Origin: Sediminibacterium sp.
Lineage (GTDB): Bacteria > Bacteroidota > Bacteroidia > Chitinophagales > Chitinophagaceae
Direction of reading: 5' to 3'
Length of the DNA: 15,402 bases
Assembly (NCBI GenBank): GCA_023263235.1
Contig: JALQXE010000063.1
Location: forward strand, 1 to 15,402
Shown here: one piece after another, positions 6,629 through 14,593 of the stretch
Numbering within the stretch: the first letter of the stretch is position 1
Layout: each line of letters opens with the position of its first letter
The notes under the pieces: model-generated
Told to the model about the DNA's origin: nothing
What the model saw: the letters and a program-made list of their open reading frames with translations, nothing else
The model's database searches: none
Made by a program: the position numbers and the translations under genes

Positions 6629-8332
6629 TTAATTAGCAACACTGGGTTTTACATCTATCACTTGCATTTGCACTGATTGATTGCCCTGCCATTCATTTAA
6701 TTGTAATTGAAAAACAAGATCAAAAGGCTTGCCCGATTTTATTGTTTTTAAATGTTCTGGCATATTATATCCAATGCCACGCACATTGGTTTTCCCTTGC
6801 GTGACACTAAAACTAATATGTTGATCCTTAACTAGTTTTGTGTAACCAGTATCATACACTCCTTTAGCTATAAATAATGGTCGCATATTGTCAGGCCCAA
6901 AGGGTTCCATTTGCGCAATAATGTTATAAAACGTTATACCAATATCGTCTAAAGGAAGGGTAGCATTAATTGTTATTTCTGGTGTTAATTGTTCCTCGGT
7001 AATACGCGCTGCAACTGCTGCTTCAAAAGCAATTTTAAAATCTTCGAGTGCATCAACCGACATGGTCATGCCTGCCGCAGCAAAATGACCACCGTATCCA
7101 ATTAAATGCGTTCTGCATGCATGAAGTGCTTCATATAAGTTAAATCCATTCACACTCCTTGCACTACCCGTTATAACATCGCCACTTTGTGTAAGTACAA
7201 TGGTTGGTTTATAATACTTTTCAATTAATCTACTTGCTACTATTCCCACTACACCTTTATGCCAGTGGGGTTGAAAAACAACAGTAGATTTCTTAGTATC
7301 ATGTAATGGGTCGTCTTCTATTTGCGCCAAAGCCTCTTCTGTAATAGTTGTATCTGCTTCTCTTCTATCTAAATTATCTTGCTGTAACACCGATCCAAAA
7401 GCGAGTGCTTTTTCATAATCAGGTTCAATAAATAGTTGTACCGCCTTTTTTGCATCGTCCATTCTGCCAGCAGCGTTAATGCGGGGTGCTACCGCAAAAA
7501 CTAAATTGGTAATGCGCATTGGGCCAGTTTGTTTTGCTAGTTCCATTAATGCTTTTAAACCAGGTGAAGGATTGTCATTTACTTTTTGGACGCCAAAAAA
7601 TGCCAATGTCCTATTTTCTTCAGTAATAGGGACAATATCCGCAGCAATTGCGGTAGCTACTAAATCTAAATATTGCAAATAAGATTCAGTTGGCATATTG
7701 TATTCCATTGCCAAGGCAGAAATTAATTTAAAAACAACACCGCAACCGCACAATTCTTTGTAAGGGTAATTACAATCGGTTTGTTTCGCATTTAAAATAG
7801 CAACTGCAGGAGGTAAAATTTCATCAGGTAAATGGTGGTCACAAATAATGAAGTCCATCCCCAATGATTTCGCATATGTAATAAGTTCGGTTGATTTGAT
7901 ACCACAGTCAACAGAAATGATTAAATCAAATTCATTTTCTTTAGCAAAATCAATTCCAATTTTTGAAATTCCATATCCCTCTTTATACCTGTGCGGTATA
8001 TAATAATCTATATTTTGTGAAAGCTGTTTTAAAAACTGAAAAAGAGTGGCAACCGAAGTGGTTCCATCAACATCGTAATCGCCAAAAACCAATATTTTTT
8101 GCTTGCCAACAACAGCATCCTTGATTCTATCTACTGCTTTACGCATGTCTTTCATTAACCAAGGATCATGCAAATGATTGAGGCTAGGACGAAAAAATTG
8201 TTTGGCTGCCTCAAAATTGCTAATTCCTCTTTGTACTAATAACTCACAAAGTATAGGATGTATTTTTAGTGCATCTTGTAAGGTGCGCACACTTGCAGGA
8301 TCTGCTGATATAAGGTTCCATCTTTTTTCCAT
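6629..8332 (-). CDS. recJ: Single-stranded-DNA-specific exonuclease RecJ
   Basis: RecJ is a 5'-to-3' exonuclease on single-stranded DNA, working in RecF-pathway recombination, mismatch repair and base-excision repair. The 567-aa protein has the whole DHH-family core: FGDYDVDG (83-90, metal aspartates D85, D87 and D89), SVDCGIKS (140-147), the signature CDHHLPD (164-170), and NAAGRMDDA (286-294). The DHHA1 half is marked by GSARSVNGFNL (389-399) and GYGGHFAAAGM (412-422). A C-terminal OB-like part follows. Its start codon shares one base with the stop of the upstream polyprenyl synthase gene (TAATG), which implies translational coupling. It is the last gene of a three-gene minus-strand run and ends facing htpG across a shared terminator. 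Nothing in the catalytic set is missing. Confidence 0.97.
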   Translation of the reverse strand: MEKRWNLISADPASVRTLQDALKIHPILCELLVQRGISNFEAAKQFFRPSLNHLHDPWLMKDMRKAVDRIKDAVVGKQKILVFGDYDVDGTTSVATLFQFLKQLSQNIDYYIPHRYKEGYGISKIGIDFAKENEFDLIISVDCGIKSTELITYAKSLGMDFIICDHHLPDEILPPAVAILNAKQTDCNYPYKELCGCGVVFKLISALAMEYNMPTESYLQYLDLVATAIAADIVPITEENRTLAFFGVQKVNDNPSPGLKALMELAKQTGPMRITNLVFAVAPRINAAGRMDDAKKAVQLFIEPDYEKALAFGSVLQQDNLDRREADTTITEEALAQIEDDPLHDTKKSTVVFQPHWHKGVVGIVASRLIEKYYKPTIVLTQSGDVITGSARSVNGFNLYEALHACRTHLIGYGGHFAAAGMTMSVDALEDFKIAFEAAVAARITEEQLTPEITINATLPLDDIGITFYNIIAQMEPFGPDNMRPLFIAKGVYDTGYTKLVKDQHISFSVTQGKTNVRGIGYNMPEHLKTIKSGKPFDLVFQLQLNEWQGNQSVQMQVIDVKPSVAN

Positions 8333-9294
8333 TAGTAAGCGCGGTCGGTTGTGTAACGAACTAATTCTTCTAAAGCCGATCGGGAAGGACTTTCAGGAAA
8401 GCCATGCAAAATAGCGAGTGCTTTATCGCGGTATTCAATCATTTTATTGGTAGCATATTCAATGCCTCCATTGGAAACAACATTGTCAATAACAAATTTT
8501 ACTTTCTTTTTATCGTTATTATTGTTTTTTACAATGTTAATGATTTCTTTCTTTAAATCAGGGCTCACTTTTTGTAATATATGTATCAACGGAAGTGTTA
8601 ACTTTTTTTCTTTAATATCATTACCGGTTGGCTTCCCCACTGCAACATCTCCGTAATCAAATAAGTCATCTTTAATTTGGAAAGCCATTCCAACCATTTC
8701 ACCAAAATCACGCATTTGTTGTATAATATTATCATCTTTGGTAACCGATGCGGCTCCAGCACCACAACTCGAAGCCAACAAGCTGGCTGTTTTGCCATTG
8801 ATGATTTCATAATATACCGACTCATCAAAATTTAAATTTCTAGTTTTCTCTATTTGCAATAATTCTCCTTCACTCATTTTTTTTACTGCGTTGGAGAGAA
8901 TCGTTAAAATTTCGAAATCTTTATTTTCAAGTGAGAGCAGAAGGCCTTTTGATAGTAAGTAATCGCCAACCAAGACTGCAATTTTATTTTTCCATAAAGC
9001 ATTGATAGAAAACATGCCTCGTCTTTCCAATGCATCATCCACTACGTCATCGTGCACCAAAGTGGCTGTGTGTAATAATTCAACGAGGCTGGCAGCTCGA
9101 TAAGATGAAGCTGAAATTTCACCATGCAGTTTTGCAGAGAGCAATACAAACATAGGACGCATTTGTTTACCCTTGCGTTTAACAATGTATTGCATAATTC
9201 TGTCCAAAAGCGACACCCTGCTTTTAACAGCAGCTTTAAAATGCTTTTCAAATTCATCCAACTCTCTTCCAATAACCTCTTTAGCTAATTTCAT
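8332..9294 (-). CDS. Long-chain polyprenyl diphosphate synthase
   Basis: This trans-isoprenyl diphosphate synthase extends farnesyl or geranyl diphosphate with isopentenyl diphosphate, probably for the menaquinone side chain. The 320-aa sequence has GKQMRPM near residues 42-48, the first aspartate-rich motif DDVVD (82-86) followed by RRG, the GKTA segment (168-171), and the second aspartate-rich motif DDLFD (209-213). The residue five before the first motif is alanine (A77). A small residue there is known to allow long products, so I expect a chain well beyond C20; exact length cannot be read. It starts 10 bases after the HAD phosphatase stop and overlaps recJ by one base. Alternatives within the family are octaprenyl, heptaprenyl or solanesyl synthases. 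Confidence 0.93.
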   Translation of the reverse strand: MKLAKEVIGRELDEFEKHFKAAVKSRVSLLDRIMQYIVKRKGKQMRPMFVLLSAKLHGEISASSYRAASLVELLHTATLVHDDVVDDALERRGMFSINALWKNKIAVLVGDYLLSKGLLLSLENKDFEILTILSNAVKKMSEGELLQIEKTRNLNFDESVYYEIINGKTASLLASSCGAGAASVTKDDNIIQQMRDFGEMVGMAFQIKDDLFDYGDVAVGKPTGNDIKEKKLTLPLIHILQKVSPDLKKEIINIVKNNNNDKKKVKFVIDNVVSNGGIEYATNKMIEYRDKALAILHGFPESPSRSALEELVRYTTDRAY

Positions 9295-9304
9295 GGAGCG
9301 AATT

Positions 9305-9967
9305 TTATGGGTTTAACATATTAAAATGTAATGCCCCGAAATTTTGCAATGAAGAAAGTTTTAAATCTGCTGCGCCCCAATGTTCAAGTTTAATATCTTC
9401 AGCAGCAGGTACCACTACGCAAGTCATTCTCGCCGCTTTCGCTGCAATCATTCCATAAAAAGAATCTTCGAAACATATACAAGCAAATGGGTTGGTATGC
9501 ATGGCTGTGGCGCAATCTAAATATACTTGAGGGTGTGGCTTTGCAAATGGCAAATGCTGTGCGGAACAACTTGCATGTATATAACTTCTGATGCCCAATT
9601 TGTCTTTCACCCATTCAATTAATTCAATAGGTGAAGAACTGGCTAATCCCATTTTAAAATCTTGTTGTAAGAAAAACTCAAATACATGTTCAACACCAGG
9701 CATTAAAGTTGCTTCTTTGTCGATAAGTTCAAGTGCTAATTCAATTATCTTTTTTTCTACGACTTCATTTTGACTAACGGGCACATTAAATTTATGCAAC
9801 CAAAATGCAACAAATTCTTTAGATCTTAAACCCGTTGTAATTGCATATTGTTGTTGCGTTAAAATAATGCCATATTGTCTAAAAATTTCGGCAGCGGCTT
9901 TGTTCCACAAAGGCTCACTGTTAATTAATAATCCATCAATATCAAATATTACCGCCGACTTTTTCAT
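9305..9967 (-). CDS. HAD-superfamily sugar-phosphate phosphatase, HxpB/beta-phosphoglucomutase-like
   Basis: A 220-aa haloacid-dehalogenase hydrolase with all four motifs. FDIDG (8-12) has nucleophile D9 and acid/base D11. ASSSP (109-113) supplies motif II. K143 in AKPHP is motif III. CFEDSFYG (165-172) gives the Mg-binding acid pair. The helical cap inserted between motifs I and II (about residues 16-85) and the LINSEP start place it near the hexitol phosphatase (HxpB/YniC), 2-deoxyglucose-6-phosphatase and beta-phosphoglucomutase branch. The likely reaction is dephosphorylation of small phosphosugars, with broad specificity typical of the group. It is the first gene of the HAD-prenyl synthase-recJ run. 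No metabolic link between these three genes is evident, so the grouping may be only transcriptional. Confidence 0.88.
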   Translation of the reverse strand: MKKSAVIFDIDGLLINSEPLWNKAAAEIFRQYGIILTQQQYAITTGLRSKEFVAFWLHKFNVPVSQNEVVEKKIIELALELIDKEATLMPGVEHVFEFFLQQDFKMGLASSSPIELIEWVKDKLGIRSYIHASCSAQHLPFAKPHPQVYLDCATAMHTNPFACICFEDSFYGMIAAKAARMTCVVVPAAEDIKLEHWGAADLKLSSLQNFGALHFNMLNP

Positions 9968-9971
9968 AGCC

Positions 9972-9999
9972 TAAAGATACAATATTTGTAGTATCTTGC
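9972..9999. promoter_or_regulatory. Divergent promoter region built on an inverted repeat
   Basis: AAGATAC (9974-9980) and GTATCTT (9991-9997) are perfect inverted arms ten bases apart. Read outward, the left arm gives TATCTTTA on the minus strand (9979-9972) and the right arm TATCTTGC on the plus strand (9992-9999). Both resemble the TAnnTTTG -7 box, one for the HAD operon and one for the acyltransferase. The minus box lies only a few bases before its ATG, so that transcript would be nearly leaderless. Clear -33 TTG elements are not seen. Confidence 0.38.
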
Positions 10000-10021
10000 A
10001 CTTCTAACAATTGATTGCATA

Positions 10022-10783
10022 ATGTCATTATTTGATCGGTTAAAAAATATCAGAATTTTTCGCTCTATCATATATGGCTTAGTAGGTTTGTTCACCTATC
10101 CGGGTCTAGCATTATTCAATAAAATTAAAATTGAGGGAGCCGAGCATTTAACCAATTTGCCAAGACAAAAAGTACTTTTTGTGAGCAATCATCAAACCTA
10201 TTTTGGGGATGTAATTGCATTTGTTCATATTTTTTGTGCGTTTAAATGGGGTAAGTATAACAAATTAGGAATCCCTTATTATTTATTAAACCCATTTACC
10301 AATCTTTATTTTGTAGCCGCAGAAGAAACCATGAATAATAATTGGTTGTCAAGATTGTTTAAGTTGGGTGGTGCATTAACCGTTAAAAGAACTTGGAGAG
10401 CTGAAGGTAAAGATGTAAGTAGAGAAAGAGATACTGTGGATACACAAAAAATTGACAAGGCATTGTTAAAAAGTTGGGTAATCACATTTCCGCAAGGAAC
10501 AACAAAACCATTTGCTCCAGGTAGAAAAGGTACAGCGCATATTATTAAAAACAATCGTCCGGTTGTGGTTCCAGTTGTGATTAATGGCTTTTGGCGTGCA
10601 TTTACAAAAAAAGGACTCACCTTTAAAAAAGTAGGAACTACTTTAACGGTTCGCATTAAAGAGCCATTGAGTATTAACTATGATGCGCCAGTGGAAGACA
10701 TACTTTCACAAGTGATGGAGGCTATAGAACAAAGTAAGGACTTCATGCTTAAGGGTAAGCACCACGCATTAAAAGAAGCTTAA
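10022..10783 (+). CDS. Lysophospholipid acyltransferase (PlsC/LPLAT-like), atypical motifs
   Basis: A 253-aa member of the glycerophosphate/lysophosphatidate acyltransferase superfamily, which transfers acyl groups to lysolipids at the inner membrane. Recognisable blocks are VSNHQTYFGD (54-63) for motif I, LGGALTVKR (115-123) for motif II, FPQGTTKPFAPGRKG (156-170) for motif III, and VVPVVI (182-187) for motif IV. Motif I is HX5D instead of the canonical HX4D. Motif III has Gln158 where FPEGTR normally has Glu, and Thr161 where it has the substrate-binding Arg. These may belong to a distinct Bacteroidota subfamily and not reflect inactivation, because the surrounding sequence is well ordered. 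A hydrophobic stretch near residues 17-32 could anchor it. The start follows a candidate promoter; the stop overlaps the convergent thioesterase stop by 4 bp. Confidence 0.82.
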   Translation: MSLFDRLKNIRIFRSIIYGLVGLFTYPGLALFNKIKIEGAEHLTNLPRQKVLFVSNHQTYFGDVIAFVHIFCAFKWGKYNKLGIPYYLLNPFTNLYFVAAEETMNNNWLSRLFKLGGALTVKRTWRAEGKDVSRERDTVDTQKIDKALLKSWVITFPQGTTKPFAPGRKGTAHIIKNNRPVVVPVVINGFWRAFTKKGLTFKKVGTTLTVRIKEPLSINYDAPVEDILSQVMEAIEQSKDFMLKGKHHALKEA

Positions 10784-11295
10784 TCGTTAGTGAAAAATGC
10801 CTTTAATTCTGTGGCATCGTCAGGCTTCATTTTTCCAGATAATATTAATCTCATTTGGCGACGTCTTAAAGCGCCATCATAATATTTAATTTGTTCTTCC
10901 GTTTCTGCAATAATTTCTGGAACTTTTTTGGGTCTTTTATTTTCATCCAAAGCTACAAAAGTAAAAAACGCCTCATTGCTTAATACCCTGGTTTGCGTAA
11001 TCATATTTTGATTCCAAACTTTTAAATGAATTTCCATGGAGGTATTAAATGCACGTGTAACAATGGCTTCAATGCAAATTACATTTCCCAATTTAATGGG
11101 TGTTTTAAAACTAATATTGTCAACCGATGCAGTCATTGCTGCTGAATTACAATGTTTAGCAGCAGCTAGATAAGCTGCAATATCCATCCAATACATAAGC
11201 TTACCTCCCATTAAATCACCAAAAGTGTTGGTGTCGTTTGGTAAAACCAATTCGTTCATGGTAATAAAAGAATCACCTGCTTTTCTTGCTTCCAT
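10780..11295 (-). CDS. Acyl-CoA thioesterase (YciA-like, single hot-dog domain)
   Basis: This enzyme hydrolyses acyl-CoA to free acid and CoA in the cytosol. The 171-aa sequence has the YciA/ACOT pattern PNDTNTFGDLMGGKLMYWMD (19-38). It carries the catalytic-type Asn23 and Asp38 at the start of the hot-dog helix, followed by SVDNISFKTPIKLGN, the strand that lines the active site. Length fits a single hot-dog domain that assembles as an oligomer. It ends in a basic and acidic tail (RRRQMR...). The start codon sits 11-12 bases below a strong -7 box, so it has its own promoter although the epimerase lies just upstream on the same strand. The two genes are separated by 32 bases. Chain-length preference cannot be deduced. 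Confidence 0.92.
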   Translation of the reverse strand: MEARKAGDSFITMNELVLPNDTNTFGDLMGGKLMYWMDIAAYLAAAKHCNSAAMTASVDNISFKTPIKLGNVICIEAIVTRAFNTSMEIHLKVWNQNMITQTRVLSNEAFFTFVALDENKRPKKVPEIIAETEEQIKYYDGALRRRQMRLILSGKMKPDDATELKAFFTND

Positions 11296-11312
11296 ACTTT
11301 GTATTTATACCT

Positions 11313-11340
11313 CAAAGATACAAATACTTATACAACGCAA
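11313..11340 (-). promoter_or_regulatory. Thioesterase promoter inside the end of the epimerase gene
   Basis: On the minus strand TTG (11340-11338), 17 bases, then TATCTTTG (11320-11313) is the best two-part Bacteroidota promoter in the window. The -7 box is a perfect TAnnTTTG. The -33 element lies within the last codons of the upstream epimerase gene. Predicted start is near 11306, leaving a leader of about a dozen bases before the ATG at 11295. Confidence 0.55.
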
Positions 11341-12425
11341 TGTTCTAGTTTTGAAAGGTAAGCTGGGTCTACGTTGGCGCCATGGCCTGGGCTGTCGTCA
11401 ATACTTAAATGCATACCCTTAAATTGGACACCACCAATAATTGGATCGGCCAAATGCCCTAATAAACAGGTATCCATATCATAATATTTTACATTGTCAT
11501 GTGCCATGGCAAAGTGCATTTTTGCACTCAATGCTAAACGACTTTCAAGCATTCCGCCCATCATACATGTCATATTATTTTCTCCTGCAATCGCCTGTAT
11601 TTTAATAGCTTCTTGAATACCACCACTTTTTGAAAATTTAATATTAATTAAATGACATGCTTTATTGGCAATTAATTTACGGGCATCGTGATGGGTAAAA
11701 ACTGATTCGTCTGCCATGATTTTTATAGGAGAGGCGGCACATAAAGCGGGTAAATAATCGTCATAATATTTGTGCATAGGTTGCTCACAAAATTCAATAT
11801 CAAAATTGGAAAGGCTTTTTAAAACCGGCAAAGCATCTTCCTTGGACCAGCCTTGATTGGCGTCAATTCTCAATTTAATATCCTTACCTATAGCCGTTCT
11901 AATTTGCTTAATTCTCTCAATATCTGTTGCAGGATCCTTTCCTAGTTTCACTTTAATCATGGTAACACCATTGTTCTTAAATGTTAAGGATTGTTCTGCC
12001 ATTTTTTCGGGACTGTCAATGCCTATTGTTAAATCCGATTCAATGGCTTTTTGTTTCCCACCTAAAAATGCATAAAGAGGAAGGTTGGCAGCTTTTGCAG
12101 CAATATCATACAAGGCAATATCAAAAGCACTTTTGATGGTATAATTTCCGGCAATTATTTTATCTAGCTCCGATAGTCTTGTTTCAATTTCAATTGGATT
12201 TTTTCCTTTCCAAAAACTTGCAAAATCTTTGGCATGATGGTAGCAGCTGGTTTGTGTTTCGCCCACAATCATAGGAAAAGCAGAACATTCTCCAAGTCCC
12301 ATTATTCCTTCGTCCGTAAATATTTTGATAAGTATATTTTGTGCGTATTCCATAGTCCCTGTAGCGATAGTGAATGGCTCCATAGGGATCTTAAACATGT
12401 AAATCTCTGTCTTTGTAATTTTCAT
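11328..12425 (-). CDS. Dipeptide epimerase (enolase superfamily, muconate-lactonising subgroup)
   Basis: This enzyme interconverts stereoisomers of a dipeptide by removing and returning the alpha proton of its C-terminal residue, typically in recycling of murein peptides (L-Ala-D/L-Glu) or other dipeptides. From ATG 12425 it is 365 aa; an in-frame TTG at 12431 is less likely. Seen in order are the acid-base lysine pair's first member in IKVKLG (K158, K160), metal ligands D188 (RIDANQGW), E214 (CEQP) and D239 (MADES), the second lysine K263 (NIKFSKSGG), and the DMD triplet at 316-318. A DxD at this place is the known mark of dipeptide epimerases, where it holds the substrate's amino group. The spacings D239-K263 (24) and K263-D318 (55) match those I recall for B. 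subtilis AEE. Dipeptide preference is unknown. Confidence 0.92.
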   Translation of the reverse strand: MKITKTEIYMFKIPMEPFTIATGTMEYAQNILIKIFTDEGIMGLGECSAFPMIVGETQTSCYHHAKDFASFWKGKNPIEIETRLSELDKIIAGNYTIKSAFDIALYDIAAKAANLPLYAFLGGKQKAIESDLTIGIDSPEKMAEQSLTFKNNGVTMIKVKLGKDPATDIERIKQIRTAIGKDIKLRIDANQGWSKEDALPVLKSLSNFDIEFCEQPMHKYYDDYLPALCAASPIKIMADESVFTHHDARKLIANKACHLINIKFSKSGGIQEAIKIQAIAGENNMTCMMGGMLESRLALSAKMHFAMAHDNVKYYDMDTCLLGHLADPIIGGVQFKGMHLSIDDSPGHGANVDPAYLSKLEHCVV

Positions 12426-12452
12426 ATCCAACTAAATTAAATAATAGGATTT

Positions 12453-12460
12453 TAAAGGTA
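12453..12460 (-). promoter_or_regulatory. Candidate -7 box for the epimerase gene
   Basis: The minus strand reads TACCTTTA, one base from TAnnTTTG and identical to the box proposed for htpG. It lies 28 bases before the ATG at 12425. No TTG at a proper -33 distance was found; the nearest is about 25 bases upstream. Confidence 0.3.
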
Positions 12461-12467
12461 CTATTTC

Positions 12468-12498
12468 TTTGTCATTCCCCTTTTCCAACCGATATTTG
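12468..12498 (+). promoter_or_regulatory. Proline dehydrogenase promoter
   Basis: TTTG (12468-12471), exactly 19 bases, then GATATTTG (12491-12498) fits the Bacteroidota layout TTTG-N19-TAnnTTTG with one mismatch at the first base of the -7 box. It places the start near 12505, about 14 bases before the ATG. It overlaps the divergent epimerase promoter region, so the two genes may compete or share control. Confidence 0.45.
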
Positions 12499-12518
12499 CC
12501 ATACGAACTAATGTTAGC

Positions 12519-13712
12519 ATGAACCTATCTTTTGACAATACCCAAAATGCTTTTGCATACAAGAGTACAGCCGATTTAAAGAAAGCAAAATTTTTAATTA
12601 GTGTAATCCAGAATCCATTCATGGTGGCGCTTGCAACAAAGGCAACTCCCATATTGATGAAATTGGGTTTCCCTTTAAATGGGATTTTAAGAAGTACAGT
12701 TTTCCAACAATTTGTGGGGGGTGAAACTTTGGAAGAGTCGTCAAGAACTGCAAAATTATTAGGCTCTTATGGTGTACAAGTTATATTAGATTATGGTGTA
12801 GAAGCCAAGGAGGGCGAAAGTAATTTTGACGAGGTTACTTCGCATATTATTGAAGCTATTGATTTTGCTGCAACACAAAATAATATTCCATTTGTTAGTG
12901 TAAAATTAACAGGGATAGCAAGTCATATTTTATTAGAACATTTAAATGAATCACCTCGTTTAAGAAGTGGGATACATGATAGTGAGTCCGAAAATGCTTC
13001 ATGGCAAAGGGTTAGAGAAAGAATGTATGCGATTTGTGATGTTGCTCAAGAAAGAGGAGTAGGCATTTTAATTGATGCGGAAGAAACTTGGATACAAGAT
13101 CCAATTGATCGCCTTGCGATTGAATTAATGCAAGCTTACAATAAAGAAAAAGTAATTGTTTACAACACCTATCAATTGTATAGGAATGATCGATTACATT
13201 TTTTGCAGCTCTCGCATAAATTAGCGAAAGAAGGCGGATTTATATTAGGTGCGAAACTAGTGCGCGGCGCTTATATGGAAAAAGAAAGAGCGCGCGCGTT
13301 AAAATTGGGTTATGCTTCGCCAATTCATGTAAACAAAGAAGCAACCGACAAGGACTTTGATGCTGCTGCAAAATATTGTTTAGACAACAAGGATAGCATT
13401 TCAATGTTATTGGCTTCACATAATGAAGCTAGCAATATTGCAATAGCTACAGCAATGGGAAATTTAGCACTTCCAAATAATGACAGCCACATTCATTTTT
13501 CTCAATTATATGGAATGGGAGATCATATCACATTTAATATGGCAGTTCAAGGATATAATGTGAGCAAGTACTTGCCATTTGGCCCTATCAATGAAGTGAT
13601 TCCATATTTAATGCGTAGAGCCGAGGAAAATACAAGTGTAAATGGCCAAACCAATAAGGAATTGGTCCTTTTAAAGAAAGAATTGGCAAGAAGAAAGTCA
13701 AAAAATAGATAA
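12519..13712 (+). CDS. Proline dehydrogenase (monofunctional)
   Basis: A flavin-dependent (FAD) TIM-barrel enzyme that oxidises L-proline to pyrroline-5-carboxylate and passes electrons to the quinone pool. The 397-aa protein carries VKLTGIA (128-134), the DAEETWIQDPIDRLA segment (186-200), NTYQLYRNDR (216-225), GAKLVRGAYMEKERARA (244-260) with FAD- and substrate-contacting Lys246 and Arg249, LLASHNE (297-303), and the C-terminal RRAEEN (366-371). That last motif's paired arginines and glutamate bind the proline carboxylate and amine. It lacks the P5C dehydrogenase half of bifunctional PutA, so that step must be encoded elsewhere. An internal low-complexity-like segment at about 143-162 (SPRLRSGIHDSESENASW) looks like a surface loop. 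It is transcribed divergently from the epimerase. Confidence 0.96.
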   Translation: MNLSFDNTQNAFAYKSTADLKKAKFLISVIQNPFMVALATKATPILMKLGFPLNGILRSTVFQQFVGGETLEESSRTAKLLGSYGVQVILDYGVEAKEGESNFDEVTSHIIEAIDFAATQNNIPFVSVKLTGIASHILLEHLNESPRLRSGIHDSESENASWQRVRERMYAICDVAQERGVGILIDAEETWIQDPIDRLAIELMQAYNKEKVIVYNTYQLYRNDRLHFLQLSHKLAKEGGFILGAKLVRGAYMEKERARALKLGYASPIHVNKEATDKDFDAAAKYCLDNKDSISMLLASHNEASNIAIATAMGNLALPNNDSHIHFSQLYGMGDHITFNMAVQGYNVSKYLPFGPINEVIPYLMRRAEENTSVNGQTNKELVLLKKELARRKSKNR

Positions 13713-13787
13713 ACTTTTATTTTTCACAGCTTCTCCCCAACCTATTAAAATGTTTCTAATTAAGAGGCAATGGTTGTAAATTGCAGC

Positions 13788-14582
13788 ATGCAACAATATT
13801 TGACTTTATTACAACATATTTTAGAAGAGGGTACTCAAAAAACAGACAGAACAGGTACTGGTACCAAGAGTTGTTTTGGATATCAAATGCGCTTTAATCT
13901 TGCCGATGGCTTTCCTTTGGTGACTACTAAAAAAGTGCATTTAAAAAGTATTATTTACGAATTACTTTGGTTTTTAAATGGCGACACTAATATTAAATAT
14001 TTGAAAGAAAATGGTGTGCGCATTTGGGATGAGTGGGCAGACGCTAATGGCGATTTAGGACCCGTATATGGTAAGCAATGGAGAAGTTGGGAAGGCGCCA
14101 ATGGCGTGGTGGTTGATCAAATCACAGAGCTTATAGAGCAAATAAAAAAAACGCCCGATAGTAGACGTTTAATAGTGAGTGCATGGAACGTGGGTGATTT
14201 AAAAAAGATGGCATTAATGCCTTGTCATAATATGTTTCAGTTTTATGTGGCAGATGGTAAGTTGAGTTGCCAGTTGTATCAACGAAGTGCAGATGTTTTT
14301 TTAGGAGTGCCTTTTAATATTGCATCTTATGCTTTATTAACTATGATGATTGCACAGGTTTGTGAATTACAGTATGGCGATTTTGTGCATAGTTTTGGAG
14401 ATGTGCATTTATACAATAATCATTTTGAACAAGCAAAGCTTCAATTATCTAGAAAACCTTTTCCTTTGCCAACAATGAAAATAAATCCTGAAGTAAAGGA
14501 TATATTTTCATTCAAATTCGAAGATTTCACACTTGAAAATTACGAGTGTCATCCAGGTATTAAAGCACCAGTTGCTGTATAA
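13788..14582 (+). CDS. thyA: Thymidylate synthase (ThyA type)
   Basis: Methylates dUMP to dTMP using 5,10-methylenetetrahydrofolate and releases dihydrofolate. From the ATG at 13788 it is 264 aa, the same length as E. coli ThyA, and key residues fall at the same numbers: R21, paired R126-R127, catalytic Cys146 in [10 protein letters not shown]166 and D169 in QRSAD, N177, and H207/Y209 in the [10 protein letters not shown] segment. An in-frame ATG at 13770 would add six residues. I reject it because family proteins begin just before QYL and the numbering then loses its register. No terminator or convincing promoter is seen in the 75 bases after the proline dehydrogenase. folA follows after 11 bases, forming the classic dTMP/folate pair. 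Confidence 0.98.
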   Translation: MQQYLTLLQHILEEGTQKTDRTGTGTKSCFGYQMRFNLADGFPLVTTKKVHLKSIIYELLWFLNGDTNIKYLKENGVRIWDEWADANGDLGPVYGKQWRSWEGANGVVVDQITELIEQIKKTPDSRRLIVSAWNVGDLKKMALMPCHNMFQFYVADGKLSCQLYQRSADVFLGVPFNIASYALLTMMIAQVCELQYGDFVHSFGDVHLYNNHFEQAKLQLSRKPFPLPTMKINPEVKDIFSFKFEDFTLENYECHPGIKAPVAV

Positions 14583-14593
14583 CACAAATAAAT

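Noticed and set aside
8178..8414. Plus-strand frame spanning the recJ/prenyl synthase junction
   Set aside because: Both genes on the minus strand are intact and conserved; the antisense product has no recognisable feature.
10306..10656. 116-codon open frame on the minus strand inside the acyltransferase gene
   Set aside because: It is fully antisense to a gene with recognisable family motifs and its translation shows no domain or signal, so it is a shadow frame.
13770..13787. Upstream ATG for thyA with AGAGG nearby
   Set aside because: AGAGG is too close to that ATG for a ribosome site, and the 264-aa form matches the family length and residue numbering exactly.
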